Assembly (NCBI GenBank): GCA_019454205.1
Contig: CP075369.1
Coordinates: forward strand, 1,736,001 to 1,800,000
DNA from: Xanthobacteraceae bacterium
GTDB taxonomy: Bacteria; Pseudomonadota; Alphaproteobacteria; Rhizobiales; Xanthobacteraceae
Length of the DNA: 64,000 nt
Reading direction: 5' to 3'
Under the pieces are notes generated by a model. It was not told the origin of the DNA and did not search any database. It saw nothing but the letters and a program-made list of their open reading frames with translations. Shown in pieces: positions 32,172 to 51,345 of this stretch (its first letter is position 1; every line of letters starts with the position of its first letter). The position numbers and the translations under genes are program-made.

Positions 32172-32944
32172 TATGCGCCCTCCTTCGCTTCAGTTGCTTC
32201 CGGAGCGGGAGCGGCGTCAGCGGCAGGCGCTTCTTCCTTCTTTGCTTCCGGCTTCTTGTTGGCTTCATCGGCAAGGCGGAACTTGCCCGGCTTCGGCGCA
32301 TCCTTCGGGAGCGCCTTCTTCACGGCGTCGCGCACCATGATCCAGCCGCCCTTCGCGCCCGGAACGGCACCTTCGACGAGCAGGAGGCCCTTCTCGACAT
32401 CGGTGCGCACGACTTTCAGGTTCAGCGTGGTGACGGTTTCGTCGCCCATGTGACCCGGCATCTTCTTGTTCTTGAAGGTCTTGCCCGGATCCTGACGGCC
32501 GCCGGTCGAACCGATCGAGCGGTGCGAGATCGACACGCCGTGCGAGGCGCGCAGGCCGCCGAAGTTCCAGCGCTTCATGCCGCCGGCGAAACCCTTACCG
32601 ATCGTGGTGCCGGTGACGTCGACGAACTGGCCTTCCACGAAGTGGTCCGCGGTGATTTCCGCGCCGACCGGGATCAGGCTGTCGGCGGGCACGCGGAATT
32701 CCACGAGCTTGCGCTTCGGCTCGATCTTCGAGACGGCGAAGTGGCCGCGCATGGCCTTCGAGACGCGCGTGGTGCGGCGCGTGCCGGCACCAAGCTGGAG
32801 CGCGACATAGCCGTTCTTTTCCATCGTGCGATGGGCAACGACCTGGCAGTTTTCGAGTTTCAGCACCGTGACCGGGACATGCTCGCCCGCGTTGGTAAAG
32901 ACGCGGGTCATGCCGATCTTCTGTGCGATTACGCCGGAGCGCAT
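32171..32944 (-). CDS. rplC: 50S ribosomal protein L3 with acidic C-terminal tail
   Basis: 257 residues. MRSGVIAQKIGMTRVFTNAGEHVPVTVLKLENCQVV and GGMKRWNFGGLRASHGVSISHRSIGSTGGRQDPGKTFKNKKMPGHMGDE are the L3 core; the glutamine in GGRQDP is the PrmB methylation site in E. coli. A low-complexity Ala/Glu/Pro tail (about residues 230-257) extends beyond the usual ~210 residues and is frequent in Bradyrhizobium-like species. Confidence 0.98.
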   Translation of the reverse strand: MRSGVIAQKIGMTRVFTNAGEHVPVTVLKLENCQVVAHRTMEKNGYVALQLGAGTRRTTRVSKAMRGHFAVSKIEPKRKLVEFRVPADSLIPVGAEITADHFVEGQFVDVTGTTIGKGFAGGMKRWNFGGLRASHGVSISHRSIGSTGGRQDPGKTFKNKKMPGHMGDETVTTLNLKVVRTDVEKGLLLVEGAVPGAKGGWIMVRDAVKKALPKDAPKPGKFRLADEANKKPEAKKEEAPAADAAPAPEATEAKEGA

Positions 32945-32969
32945 TGTACTTTCCTCGTTCGCTTATCGC

Positions 32970-33278
32970 TTAGAGCTTGATCTCGACATCGACGCCCGCA
33001 GCCAGGTCGAGCTTCATCAGCGCGTCCACGGTCTGCGGCGTCGGGTCGACGATGTCCAAAAGGCGCTTGTGAGTGCGCATTTCGAACTGCTCGCGGCTCT
33101 TTTTGTCGATGTGGGGCGAGCGGTTGACGGTGAACTTCTCGATCCGCGTCGGCAGCGGAATGGGCCCGCGTACTTGCGCGCCCGTACGCTTGGCGGTCGC
33201 CACGATTTCCCGCGTCGAAGTATCGAGAATTCGGTGGTCGAACGCCTTGAGGCGGATTCGGATATTCTGGCCGTTCAT
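32970..33278 (-). CDS. rpsJ: 30S ribosomal protein S10 / NusE
   Basis: 102 residues. MNGQNIRIRLKAFDHRILDTSTREIVATAKRTGAQVRGPIPLPTRIEKFTVNRSPHIDKKSREQFEMRTHKRL. Also acts as NusE in antitermination together with NusG, which is encoded in this same block. Only 59 bp separate it from the upstream tuf gene, so the S10 operon probably reads on from the str operon. Confidence 0.98.
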   Translation of the reverse strand: MNGQNIRIRLKAFDHRILDTSTREIVATAKRTGAQVRGPIPLPTRIEKFTVNRSPHIDKKSREQFEMRTHKRLLDIVDPTPQTVDALMKLDLAAGVDVEIKL

Positions 33279-33337
33279 CGCATTAGCTCCACGGGTGTCC
33301 CGCGTTTTGGGTTACTTTTATTTCCGGTAGTCGCGGA

Positions 33338-34528
<1,191 letters not shown>

Positions 34529-34584
34529 CTTGCTCTCCGTTCAGCCTAAGCGGCGAAGTCCTGTTGAATCCAAATGCGAAAGGC

Positions 34585-36657
<2,073 letters not shown>

Positions 36658-36684
36658 GATGTGTCCTCGGCCGGTTTCTGCGCG

Positions 36685-37155
36685 TTACCAGCGGTAATGG
36701 GAAAAGGCGCGGTTCGCTTCGGCCATGCGATGCGTGTCTTCGCGCTTCTTGACGGCGTTGCCCCGGTTGTTGCTTGCGTCGAGCAGTTCGCCCGACAGAC
36801 GGTCCACCATCGTCTTTTCGTTGCGCTCGCGCGCGGCGTCGATCAGCCAGCGGATGGCGAGCGCCTGGCGGCGGTCCGGACGGACTTCGACCGGCACCTG
36901 ATAGGTCGCGCCGCCGACGCGGCGGGAGCGGACTTCGACCGACGGCGCGACGTTGTCGAGCGCCGACTGGAAAACCGTGAGCGGGCTGGTCTTGGCCTTC
37001 GCCTCGATGACGTCGAGCGCGCCGTAGACGATTCCTTCGGCGACCGACTTCTTACCCTGCTTCATCACCGCATTCATGAAGCGGTTTACGACGAGCGATC
37101 CGAACTTCGGATCCGGAAGGAGTTCGCGTTTTTCTGCGCGGTGGCGGCGGGACAT
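36685..37155 (-). CDS. rpsG: 30S ribosomal protein S7
   Basis: 156 residues. MSRRHRAEKRELLPDPKFGSLVVNRFMNAVMKQGKKSVAEGIVYGAL and RVGGATYQVPVEVRPDRRQALAIRWLI are diagnostic. Nucleates 30S head assembly. Thirteen bp after rpsL in the str operon. Confidence 0.98.
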   Translation of the reverse strand: MSRRHRAEKRELLPDPKFGSLVVNRFMNAVMKQGKKSVAEGIVYGALDVIEAKAKTSPLTVFQSALDNVAPSVEVRSRRVGGATYQVPVEVRPDRRQALAIRWLIDAARERNEKTMVDRLSGELLDASNNRGNAVKKREDTHRMAEANRAFSHYRW

Positions 37156-37168
37156 GTTCGCGCTCCCC

Positions 37169-37540
37169 TTACTTCGGACGCTTCGCGCCGTAGAGCGAAC
37201 GGCGCTGTTTGCGGTTCTTGACGCCCTGCGTATCGAGGACGCCGCGGAGGATGTGGTAGCGGACGCCCGGAAGATCCTTCACGCGGCCGCCGCGGATCAT
37301 CACCACCGAGTGTTCCTGCAGGTTGTGGCCCTCACCCGGGATGTAGCCGATCACTTCGAAGCCGTTGGTCAGGCGAACCTTGGCGACCTTGCGAAGCGCC
37401 GAGTTCGGCTTCTTCGGGGTCGTCGTATAGACGCGCGTGCAGACGCCGCGCTTCTGCGGCGACGCCTGAAGTGCCGGCACCTTGTTGCGGTAGCGCGGCG
37501 CGATCCGAGGCTTGCGGATGAGCTGGTTAATCGTAGGCAT
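37169..37540 (-). CDS. rpsL: 30S ribosomal protein S12
   Basis: 123 residues from the ATG at 37540. The TTTPKKPNSALRKVAKVRLTNG and GGRVKDLPGVRYHILRG segments keep lysines at positions 43 and 88, the residues changed in most streptomycin-resistant mutants, so the decoding-centre sequence is wild type. First gene of the str operon, preceded by a leader of about 250 nt. Confidence 0.98.
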   Translation of the reverse strand: MPTINQLIRKPRIAPRYRNKVPALQASPQKRGVCTRVYTTTPKKPNSALRKVAKVRLTNGFEVIGYIPGEGHNLQEHSVVMIRGGRVKDLPGVRYHILRGVLDTQGVKNRKQRRSLYGAKRPK

Positions 37541-37799
37541 TCGGCCTTCACCCTGTGTTCGCCAAAGCCGCGTCCGGCTCCGGCAGTAGAAAAACGAGCA
37601 AACAAAACGTGCGCTCTTTCCACGGGACACGCGGAAAAGCGCCCATTTGCCTGCACAGAGGACCGAGTGCGGGTTGCCCCGGCCCGGTCGTACACCCTGA
37701 TCTGACGTCGGTAGTCAGAGGCAGCGTCTCGGAACCCTGGATCTGCGCTGTTGCGCTGATCGGCGGATCCGACCGCCTGCCTGCAATTTCGAGCCGGGT

Positions 37800-37827
37800 T
37801 TTAGACTCGCGAGTCGGGATGCGTCAA
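37800..37827 (-). promoter_or_regulatory. Str operon promoter
   Basis: On the minus strand, TTGACG (37827-37822), a 16-bp spacer, then TCTAAA (37805-37800). This predicts a start near 37793 and an rpsL leader of about 250 nt. Its -35 begins only a few bases after the U-tract of the upstream terminator. Confidence 0.6.
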
Positions 37828-37830
37828 GGC

Positions 37831-37858
37831 AAAAACCCCTTGGGAATCGCGGGTTTTT
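37831..37858 (-). terminator. Terminator between the paralogue cluster and the str operon
   Basis: On the minus strand AAAAACCC/GGGTTTTT (37858-37851 with 37838-37831) enclosing GCGATTCCCAAG, followed by GCC then the str -35 box. It would stop transcription coming from the three secreted-protein genes before the str promoter. Confidence 0.6.
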
Positions 37859-38194
37859 GAGGCTTTTTGCCCCTGCTGGCCCCGTCACATTCAGGCGAAA
37901 AAGAGTCCACTCTTTTGCGCACGATTTCCCATTCATGAGAAAGCATGGATGCCGGTCCGCGAGTCCGGCCGGAAGGCTTTACCACCGCATCCGCATTGCC
38001 CCGCATGGCGGGTTAATTGTCATTATTTTCCAGATACTTAGAGTTTCCGGTCAGGCCCTCAGGAGGCGGTCGAACTGATTCTGCCGGCCTTCAGCAAGTC
38101 TGTCGCCTGCGCCTCGGAGCACGGACCGCCCCCGGCACCCGCCGTTTCCGCCATCACGCCCCGCACAGCACGGTGACCCGAAACGAAAGAGACG

Positions 38195-38623
38195 TCAGCG
38201 CAGACCGCTTCCGGCAGAATTTTCATTGAACTCGATTCTGCGCACCGGCCGCGCGCGCCACTTCCCGTCCGGATGGCGGCAGACGGTCGCCTGAAATGTC
38301 GGATTCAGCCCGCCATCATTCGCGTGATGCACGACATGAATGAAGCGGCGGCAGAACCATGCGCCTTCGCTGTCCGGCACTTTCAGTCCCGCGATGATGG
38401 TGCCCGACGAACCATGCGGGCCGCGCCAGTCGTAGCCGGTAATCAAACCGTCCTGTGCCAGCACCGCCTGTTCGGCATCGTAGGCGGCAAGCTTGTCCTC
38501 GTAGCGCATCAGCGCGGTTTCCTTTTCCGCAAGTATTCCGGGCACGGACGGCGACTGCGCGAACGCGACGGACATCGCGCCGGAAATTTGCAGCGACAGA
38601 ACTGCCGTAAGGAAGAGACGCAC
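38195..38623 (-). CDS. Secreted small protein, paralogue A of a tandem triplet
   Basis: 142 residues with a signal peptide (MRLFLTAVLSLQISGAMSVAFA). After a helical stretch (ILAEKETALMRYEDKLAAYDAEQAVL) comes the shared core: YDWRGPHGSSGTIIAG, CRRFIHVVHHANDGGLNPTF and VCRHPDGKW. The two conserved cysteines suggest one disulfide. The W-x-G-P-x-G-x-x-G...CR.F...C+x-x-D-G-x-W pattern loosely recalls the C-terminal domain of Rickettsia 17-kDa surface antigen relatives, but the HxNDGGLNPTF block is distinct. A basic C-terminal tail extends beyond the sister proteins. Four bp after paralogue B, same operon. Function unknown. Confidence 0.65.
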   Translation of the reverse strand: MRLFLTAVLSLQISGAMSVAFAQSPSVPGILAEKETALMRYEDKLAAYDAEQAVLAQDGLITGYDWRGPHGSSGTIIAGLKVPDSEGAWFCRRFIHVVHHANDGGLNPTFQATVCRHPDGKWRARPVRRIEFNENSAGSGLR

Positions 38624-38627
38624 CGCC

Positions 38628-39014
38628 CTACCCGCTGATCCGTTCGCGCAACGTCCACCGCCCGTCTACGCCGCGGCAAAGCGTGCCGACAAAGGTCGGA
38701 TTCAACCCGCCATCGTTCTTGTGGTGCACGACATGGATGAAGCGGCGACAGAACGTGGCGCTCAACGTATCCGCGACCAGCCCGCCAACGATGACCGTAC
38801 CGGACGCGCCATCCGGTCCCTTCCATTCATAGCCGGTGACGATTTCTCCGCTGACCAGCGCGGCGCGCTCTGCTTCCCGCGCGGCGAGCTTGTCCGGATA
38901 GGAAAGCGAGGCCGTCTCGCGGTCAGCGAAAATGCCGGACACTTTTTCCTGCTGCGCAACCGAAACCTGCATCGGCAACAGCAACGCTGCGAGAACCATC
39001 AAGCTGCGATTCAT
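38628..39014 (-). CDS. Secreted small protein, paralogue B of a tandem triplet
   Basis: 128 residues with a signal peptide (MNRSLMVLAALLLPMQVSVA). Layout as in paralogue A: IFADRETASLSYPDKLAAREAERAAL, then YEWKGPDGASGTVIVGG, CRRFIHVVHHKNDGGLNPTFVG and LCRGVDGRW. It is the closest to A by eye (identical CRRFIHVVHH). Predicted periplasmic or secreted. Middle gene, 15 bp from paralogue C and 4 bp from A. Confidence 0.65.
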   Translation of the reverse strand: MNRSLMVLAALLLPMQVSVAQQEKVSGIFADRETASLSYPDKLAAREAERAALVSGEIVTGYEWKGPDGASGTVIVGGLVADTLSATFCRRFIHVVHHKNDGGLNPTFVGTLCRGVDGRWTLRERISG

Positions 39015-39029
39015 TTTCCGTCCGCTTCG

Positions 39030-39392
39030 CTATTCTACCGCCCACTCGCCGTCCCAGCCGCGGCATACCTTACCACGAAAGGTGGGGTTCAAACCGCCGT
39101 CGTTTCCGTGGCGAATGATATGGATAAAGGTGCGGCACCTGCCGAGTGCAACGTGATCGGGATATTCGCCGCCGACGATGATGAAGCCGCTCGCCCCATC
39201 CGGCCCGTGCCATTCGTAACTCTTGACCGGCACGTCGCGGTCGAGAACTTCCCTTTCGGCATTGGTTGCGGCCAAGCGGTCGCGATCGCTCAAGCCTTCG
39301 ACTTCGCGCTTCGCCAGAATTTCGTGCGCAAGCAACGGCGAAACCGAAACGCAGACAACAAACAATGCCGCGAACCAAATAGTCTTCTTCAT
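39030..39392 (-). CDS. Secreted small protein, paralogue C of a tandem triplet
   Basis: 120 residues from the ATG at 39392, giving a signal peptide MKKTIWFAALFVVCVSVSPLLA; the frame extends upstream through a terminator-like hairpin, which argues against an earlier start. Core: EILAKREVEGLSDRDRLAATNAEREVL, YEWHGPDGASGFIIVGG, CRTFIHIIRHGNDGGLNPTFRG and VCRGWDGEW. The first gene of the cluster and the most diverged of the three. Function unknown. Confidence 0.65.
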   Translation of the reverse strand: MKKTIWFAALFVVCVSVSPLLAHEILAKREVEGLSDRDRLAATNAEREVLDRDVPVKSYEWHGPDGASGFIIVGGEYPDHVALGRCRTFIHIIRHGNDGGLNPTFRGKVCRGWDGEWAVE

Positions 39393-39420
39393 GCGAAGGC
39401 CGTGACACGGAAACATGAAA

Positions 39421-39451
39421 GAAAAAAGGACCGCCCTTTCGAGCGGCCCTT
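39421..39451 (-). terminator. Second terminator-like hairpin upstream of paralogue C
   Basis: On the minus strand AAGGGCCGC/GCGGTCCTT (39451-39443 with 39434-39426, one mismatch) around TCGAAAGG, followed by TTTTTTC. It precedes the paralogue C start by about 30 bp, so it may also act as an attenuator for that cluster. Confidence 0.5.
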
Positions 39452-39651
39452 GGGCGTCCCTGCAAATTTTTGCCTTCGAAAACTTCCCCCGGCATCCAAT
39501 GAATAAGAACAACAGGCAGGACCATGCCGGCAGAAAGAACATAGCAGATTTACGCATCCCTCGCGCGTACCCTCTTTGCTCCGCAAGGACGGTAATACAT
39601 TGCCTCAACGCGTTTACACACGCGAGAATAACGAGACGAACAAAGACAAAC

Positions 39652-39680
39652 AAAAAGGCCGCCCCGAAGGGCGGCCTTTT
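39652..39680 (-). terminator. rpoC terminator
   Basis: AAAAGGCCGCCC/GGGCGGCCTTTT with a CGAA loop, starting 20 bp beyond the rpoC stop; the minus strand continues TTTTGTTTGTCTTTG. Ends the rplKAJL-rpoBC transcript. Confidence 0.85.
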
Positions 39681-39699
39681 GCATTTCATGCAGCGATAC

Positions 39700-43899
<4,200 letters not shown>

Positions 43900-44016
43900 T
43901 ACCTTCTCCTTTGATCCGGGTGAGCGGCGGTGCCGCTGCCGGAGGATCAGTTCAAATTCAAAACGCGCGTAACGCGAACGAGACGGACGCGGGGAGAAAC
44001 TCCCCGCGCCTGCCTG

Positions 44017-48135
<4,119 letters not shown>

Positions 48136-48296
48136 TTGGCTTCCTCGCTTTGGGTTCCGCGCGTCACGCGAAGCGCGCCGCACGATTTCCGAATCTCGAA
48201 TTTCCGCCCGCATCGAACGGAAAAGAATCTCGTCCGCTTGAAAAGAAGCGGTAGTACCGGGCGGCGCGCTTCACGCCGCCCGGCTTACGCAAGCGA

Positions 48297-48674
48297 TTAC
48301 TTGAGTTCGACCTTGGCGCCGACTTTCTCGAGAGTCGCCTTGATCTTCGCGGCTTCGTCCTTGGAAGCGCCTTCCTTGACGGTCTTCGGCGCACCTTCGA
48401 CGAGGTCTTTCGCTTCCTTCAGTCCGAGGCCGGTGAGACCGCGGACTTCCTTGATCACTTCGATCTTCTTGTCGCCAGCAGCGGCGAGCACGACCGTGAA
48501 TTCGGTCTTCTCTTCCGCAGCAGCAGCGGCACCGCCGCCAGCGCCCGGGGCTGCAACCGCAACCGCGGCCGCCGCCGAGACGCCCCACTTTTCTTCGAGC
48601 AGCTTTGCCAGCTCGGCCGCCTCGAGGACGGTGAGCGAGGAAAGATCGTCAACGATTTTTGCCAGATCGGCCAT
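48297..48674 (-). CDS. rplL: 50S ribosomal protein L7/L12
   Basis: 125 residues. The N-terminal dimerisation helix (LAKIVDDLSSLTVLEAAELAKLLEEKWGV), an Ala/Gly hinge and the C-terminal factor-binding domain EKTEFTVVLAAAGDKKIEVIKEVRGLTGLGLKEAKDLVEGAPKTVKEG. Forms the stalk with L10. Fifty-one bp after rplJ. Confidence 0.98.
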   Translation of the reverse strand: MADLAKIVDDLSSLTVLEAAELAKLLEEKWGVSAAAAVAVAAPGAGGGAAAAAEEKTEFTVVLAAAGDKKIEVIKEVRGLTGLGLKEAKDLVEGAPKTVKEGASKDEAAKIKATLEKVGAKVELK

Positions 48675-48725
48675 TTCTTCAGTTCCTTATGTAGGTTCGA
48701 ACCAGAATGTTGCTACCGGACCGCC

Positions 48726-49241
48726 TCACGCGGCATCCTTCGCTCCATAGGCACCGAAAACCCGCGCCAGCTTCGCAGCCGGAGCATTGGCGAGCTGCGC
48801 GATCTTGGTAGCCGGGGCCTGGATGAGGCCGATCAGCTTCGCGCGCAGTTCGTCGAGCGACGGCAGCGAGGCAAGAGCCTTGACGCCATCGGGGTTCAGA
48901 GCGGTCGCACCCATCGCGCCGCCAAGGATCACGAACTTTTCGTTCGCCTTGGCGAATTCGACGGCGACCTTCGGCGCAGCCACGGGATCACCCGAATAGG
49001 CGATGATCGTCGGACCCTTCAGCAGGGACTCGATGTGGGCAACGTCGGTGTCTTTGAGAGCGATCTTGGCGAGACGGTTCTTCGCGACCTTCACGCCGGC
49101 TCCCGATTCCTTCATCTTCCGGCGCAAGGCCGTCATCTGAGCAACCGTGAGGCCGGAATAATGAGCCACCACGACGACCTCGGAGCCTTTCAGCACCTTA
49201 TGGAAGTCCGTGACGAACTCGCGCTTTTCCGCTCGGTCCAC
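48726..49241 (-). CDS. rplJ: 50S ribosomal protein L10 (GTG start)
   Basis: 171 residues starting at the GTG at 49241, giving (M)DRAEKREFVTDFHKVL; GGAG lies 8 nt ahead of this GTG and only 2 nt ahead of the other in-frame GTG, which decides the start. Core: VVVVAHYSGLTVAQMTALRRKMKESGAGVKVAKNRLAKIAL. The C-terminal helices carry L7/L12 dimers. Preceded by a structured leader that L10 probably binds to repress its own translation. Confidence 0.97.
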   Translation of the reverse strand: MDRAEKREFVTDFHKVLKGSEVVVVAHYSGLTVAQMTALRRKMKESGAGVKVAKNRLAKIALKDTDVAHIESLLKGPTIIAYSGDPVAAPKVAVEFAKANEKFVILGGAMGATALNPDGVKALASLPSLDELRAKLIGLIQAPATKIAQLANAPAAKLARVFGAYGAKDAA

Positions 49242-49447
49242 TTTCACTTCTCCGGTTGACGGTGCGGGACTATTCCCGCGCCGCCGGCTTCGACAATGCC
49301 GGCCCGTCTTCTCGCTTTCGGGCGAAAAGCGCGGAACGGCGCTCTCTGCCCTGTCCCCGTTCATCCGGTTGCCCAGACGCGCGGTCTTTGGTTCGAACCG
49401 TTCAAGGCGCGCACATATATATGTGAGCGAAAATCCCGGTCTTCCCC

Positions 49448-49530
49448 GTCTATTGCTGGCCCTTACGGATTAAGCGCACGCGAAGCGTGGGCACCGGCAG
49501 TCTCGGACAGGACCACCGGAAGAACCGAAG
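49448..49530 (-). promoter_or_regulatory. Probable L10 leader (autoregulatory RNA) upstream of rplJ
   Basis: The 335-bp rplA-rplJ gap contains, on the minus strand, CCGAGACTGCCGGTG (49506-49492), then a CACG-CTTCG-CGTG hairpin and GCTTAATCCGTAAGGGCC. This arrangement matches the kink-turn motif of the L10 leader family, where the L10(L12)4 complex binds and blocks rplJ translation. The rest of the gap shows G+C-rich hairpins and an AT-rich CATATATATG stretch (49413-49422) but no gene. Confidence 0.6.
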
Positions 49531-49576
49531 CTCTCCCGGTGTCACCGCGCAGCGCGAACGCTGCGCGGAAACTCGA

Positions 49577-50269
49577 TTAGGCGTTGAGCGCGGTCTGCGT
49601 ATCAACGCGAACGCCGGGTCCCATCGTCGATGAGATGGCGATCTTCTTGATAAAGGTGCCCTTCGACGCCGACGGCTTCGCCTTGGAAACCGCGTCGACG
49701 AAAGTGCGAATGTTCTGCGAAAGCTGCTCGGCCGAGAACGACGCCTTGCCGACGCCGGCCTGGATGATGCCCGCCTTCTCGATACGGAATTCGACTGAGC
49801 CGCCCTTCGCACCCTTGACCGCGTTGGCGACGTCCATCGTCACGGTGCCGACCTTCGGGTTCGGCATCATGCCGCGCGGGCCGAGTACCTTACCGAGACG
49901 GCCGACCAGACCCATCATGTCCGGGGTCGCGATGCAGCGATCAAAATTGATGTTGCCCGCGTTCACCTGTTCGAACAGGTCTTCCGCGCCGACCACGTCG
50001 GCGCCCGCCTTCTTGGCTTCTTCCGCCTTCGGACCCTTGGCGAACACCGCGACGCGCGCGGTGCGGCCGGTACCGTTCGGCAGCGTGACGACGCCACGGA
50101 CCATCTGGTCGGTCTGCTTTGCATCGACGCCGAGGTTGAGCGCGATCTCGATGGTTTCGTCGAACTTCGCTTTCGCGCGTTCCTTGACCATCTTCACGGC
50201 TTCGTCGAGCGCGTAGAGCTTCATCGGCTCGATGCCTTCGGCGGCTTTCTTGAATCGTTTGTTTGCCAT
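49577..50269 (-). CDS. rplA: 50S ribosomal protein L1
   Basis: 230 residues from the ATG at 50269 (MANKRFKKAAEGIEP). Two-domain L1: FDETIEIALNLGVDAKQTDQMVRGVVTLPNGTGRTARVAVFAKG and PDMMGLVGRLGKVLGPRGMMPNPKVGTVT. Mobile stalk for E-site tRNA release, and repressor of the rplKA transcript in other bacteria. Five bp after rplK. Confidence 0.98.
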   Translation of the reverse strand: MANKRFKKAAEGIEPMKLYALDEAVKMVKERAKAKFDETIEIALNLGVDAKQTDQMVRGVVTLPNGTGRTARVAVFAKGPKAEEAKKAGADVVGAEDLFEQVNAGNINFDRCIATPDMMGLVGRLGKVLGPRGMMPNPKVGTVTMDVANAVKGAKGGSVEFRIEKAGIIQAGVGKASFSAEQLSQNIRTFVDAVSKAKPSASKGTFIKKIAISSTMGPGVRVDTQTALNA

Positions 50270-50274
50270 GGCGC

Positions 50275-50703
50275 TTACCCCGTCACCGTCAGGCCCATCG
50301 AACGGGCGGAGCCTTCGATCATGCTCATTGCGGATTCGACCGTCGTGCAGTTGAGATCGGCCATCTTCTTCTCGGCGATCTCCTTGATCTGCGCGCGCGT
50401 CACCGAACCGGCGGTGGAAAGGCCCGGCGTCTTGGAGCCGGATTGCACCTTCGCGGCCTTCTTCAGGAAGAAGGAGACCGGCGGCGTCTTCATCTCGAAC
50501 GTGAAGGAGCGATCCTGATAGATCGTGATGGTGACGGGGATCGGCATCCCCTTCTCCATCTGCCCGGTCTTCGCGTTGAAGGCCTTGCAGAACTCCATGA
50601 TGTTCAGGCCGCGCTGGCCCAACGCAGGACCGATCGGCGGCGCGGGATTGGCCGCGCCGGCGGGCACCTGCAATTTCAAATAACCCGTTACTTTCTTCGC
50701 CAT
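50275..50703 (-). CDS. rplK: 50S ribosomal protein L11
   Basis: 142 residues, standard length. MAKKVTGYLKLQVPAGAANPAPPIGPALGQRGLNIMEFCKAFNAKT is the proline-rich N-terminal domain that binds thiostrepton-type drugs and senses stalled ribosomes for RelA. 100 bp after nusG. Confidence 0.98.
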   Translation of the reverse strand: MAKKVTGYLKLQVPAGAANPAPPIGPALGQRGLNIMEFCKAFNAKTGQMEKGMPIPVTITIYQDRSFTFEMKTPPVSFFLKKAAKVQSGSKTPGLSTAGSVTRAQIKEIAEKKMADLNCTTVESAMSMIEGSARSMGLTVTG

Positions 50704-50739
50704 CGTCTTCTCCAGTTACGAAGGGCATACCCCTCGTCT

Positions 50740-50800
50740 AGTGTCGTGGTGCGGCTCCGAGACAAGCGCGGCGATGCGCAAGCCCTGCCTCCCACAATGC
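50740..50800 (-). promoter_or_regulatory. Possible L1 translational operator in the rplK leader
   Basis: On the minus strand GTGGGAGG (50795-50788) and CACCAC (50751-50746) could form the paired arms of an L1 binding site resembling the 23S L1 stalk, 40 nt before rplK. Placement fits known rplKA autoregulation; the fold was judged only by eye. Confidence 0.35.
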
Positions 50801-50803
50801 CGG

Positions 50804-51334
50804 TCAGGTCTTCTCGACCTGCCCGAATTCCAGCTCGACCGGCGTCGCGCGGCCGAAAATCGAAACAGCGACTTTCAGGCGCGAACGGTCGTCGTCTACT
50901 TCTTCCACCGTGCCGTTGAACGAAGCGAACGGGCCATCGGCCACGCGCACCTGTTCGCCGATCTCGAAGGTGATCGACGGCTTCGGACGCTCGATGCCTT
51001 CCTGCACCTGCTGCAGGATGTGTTGCGCTTCCGAATCCGGAATCGGCATCGGCTTCTTGTCTGCGCCGAGGAAACCCGTGACCTTCGGCGTATTCTTGAT
51101 GAGGTGGTACACCTCGTCGGTCAGTTCGCACTTCACCAGCACGTAGCCGGGATAGAGCTTGCGATCGATCTCGAGCTTGCGCCCGCGGCGCACCTCGGTG
51201 ACCTTCTCGGACGGCACCAGAATATCTTCGAACGCATCGGCGAGGCCGCGGTTCTGCGCCTGCTCGCGCAGGGATTCCGCGACCTTCTTCTCGAAGTTCG
51301 AGTAGGCGTGGACGATGTACCAGCGCTTGGCCAA
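50804..51334 (-). CDS. nusG: Transcription termination/antitermination factor NusG
   Basis: 176 residues. The NGN domain (KRWYIVHAYSNFEKKVAESLREQA... RKLEIDRKLYPGYVLVKCELTDEVYHLIKNTPKVTGFLG) and the C-terminal KOW domain (FEIGEQVRVADGPFASFNGTVEEVDDDRSRLKVAVSIFGRATPVELEFGQVEK). Binds RNA polymerase and links it to S10 or Rho. Twelve bp after secE. Confidence 0.98.
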   Translation of the reverse strand: MAKRWYIVHAYSNFEKKVAESLREQAQNRGLADAFEDILVPSEKVTEVRRGRKLEIDRKLYPGYVLVKCELTDEVYHLIKNTPKVTGFLGADKKPMPIPDSEAQHILQQVQEGIERPKPSITFEIGEQVRVADGPFASFNGTVEEVDDDRSRLKVAVSIFGRATPVELEFGQVEKT

Positions 51335-51345
51335 TTGCTTCTCCG

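Larger units (their letters stand above)
37541..38194. other. 654-bp gene-free region upstream of rpsL
   Basis: It holds the str-operon promoter (37800-37827), a terminator hairpin next to it (37831-37858) and about 250 nt of rpsL leader. In the upstream half (37870-38194) I see no convincing coding sequence. A 31-codon frame at 38063-38158 on the minus strand and a 70-codon frame on the plus strand have no start signals or recognisable content. Confidence 0.6.
39393..39699 (-). other. 307-bp gap between rpoC and the paralogue cluster
   Basis: It contains two minus-strand terminator-like hairpins about 200 bp apart (39652-39680 and 39421-39451). Only the first is needed for rpoC. The 200 bp between them hold no convincing gene, so a short independent transcript is possible; a clear promoter was not found. 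Confidence 0.45.

Noticed and set aside
38017..38229. 70-codon plus-strand ORF and a 31-codon minus-strand ORF in the rpsL upstream gap
   Set aside because: No ribosome-binding site, no recognisable content, and the first one overlaps the end of paralogue A.
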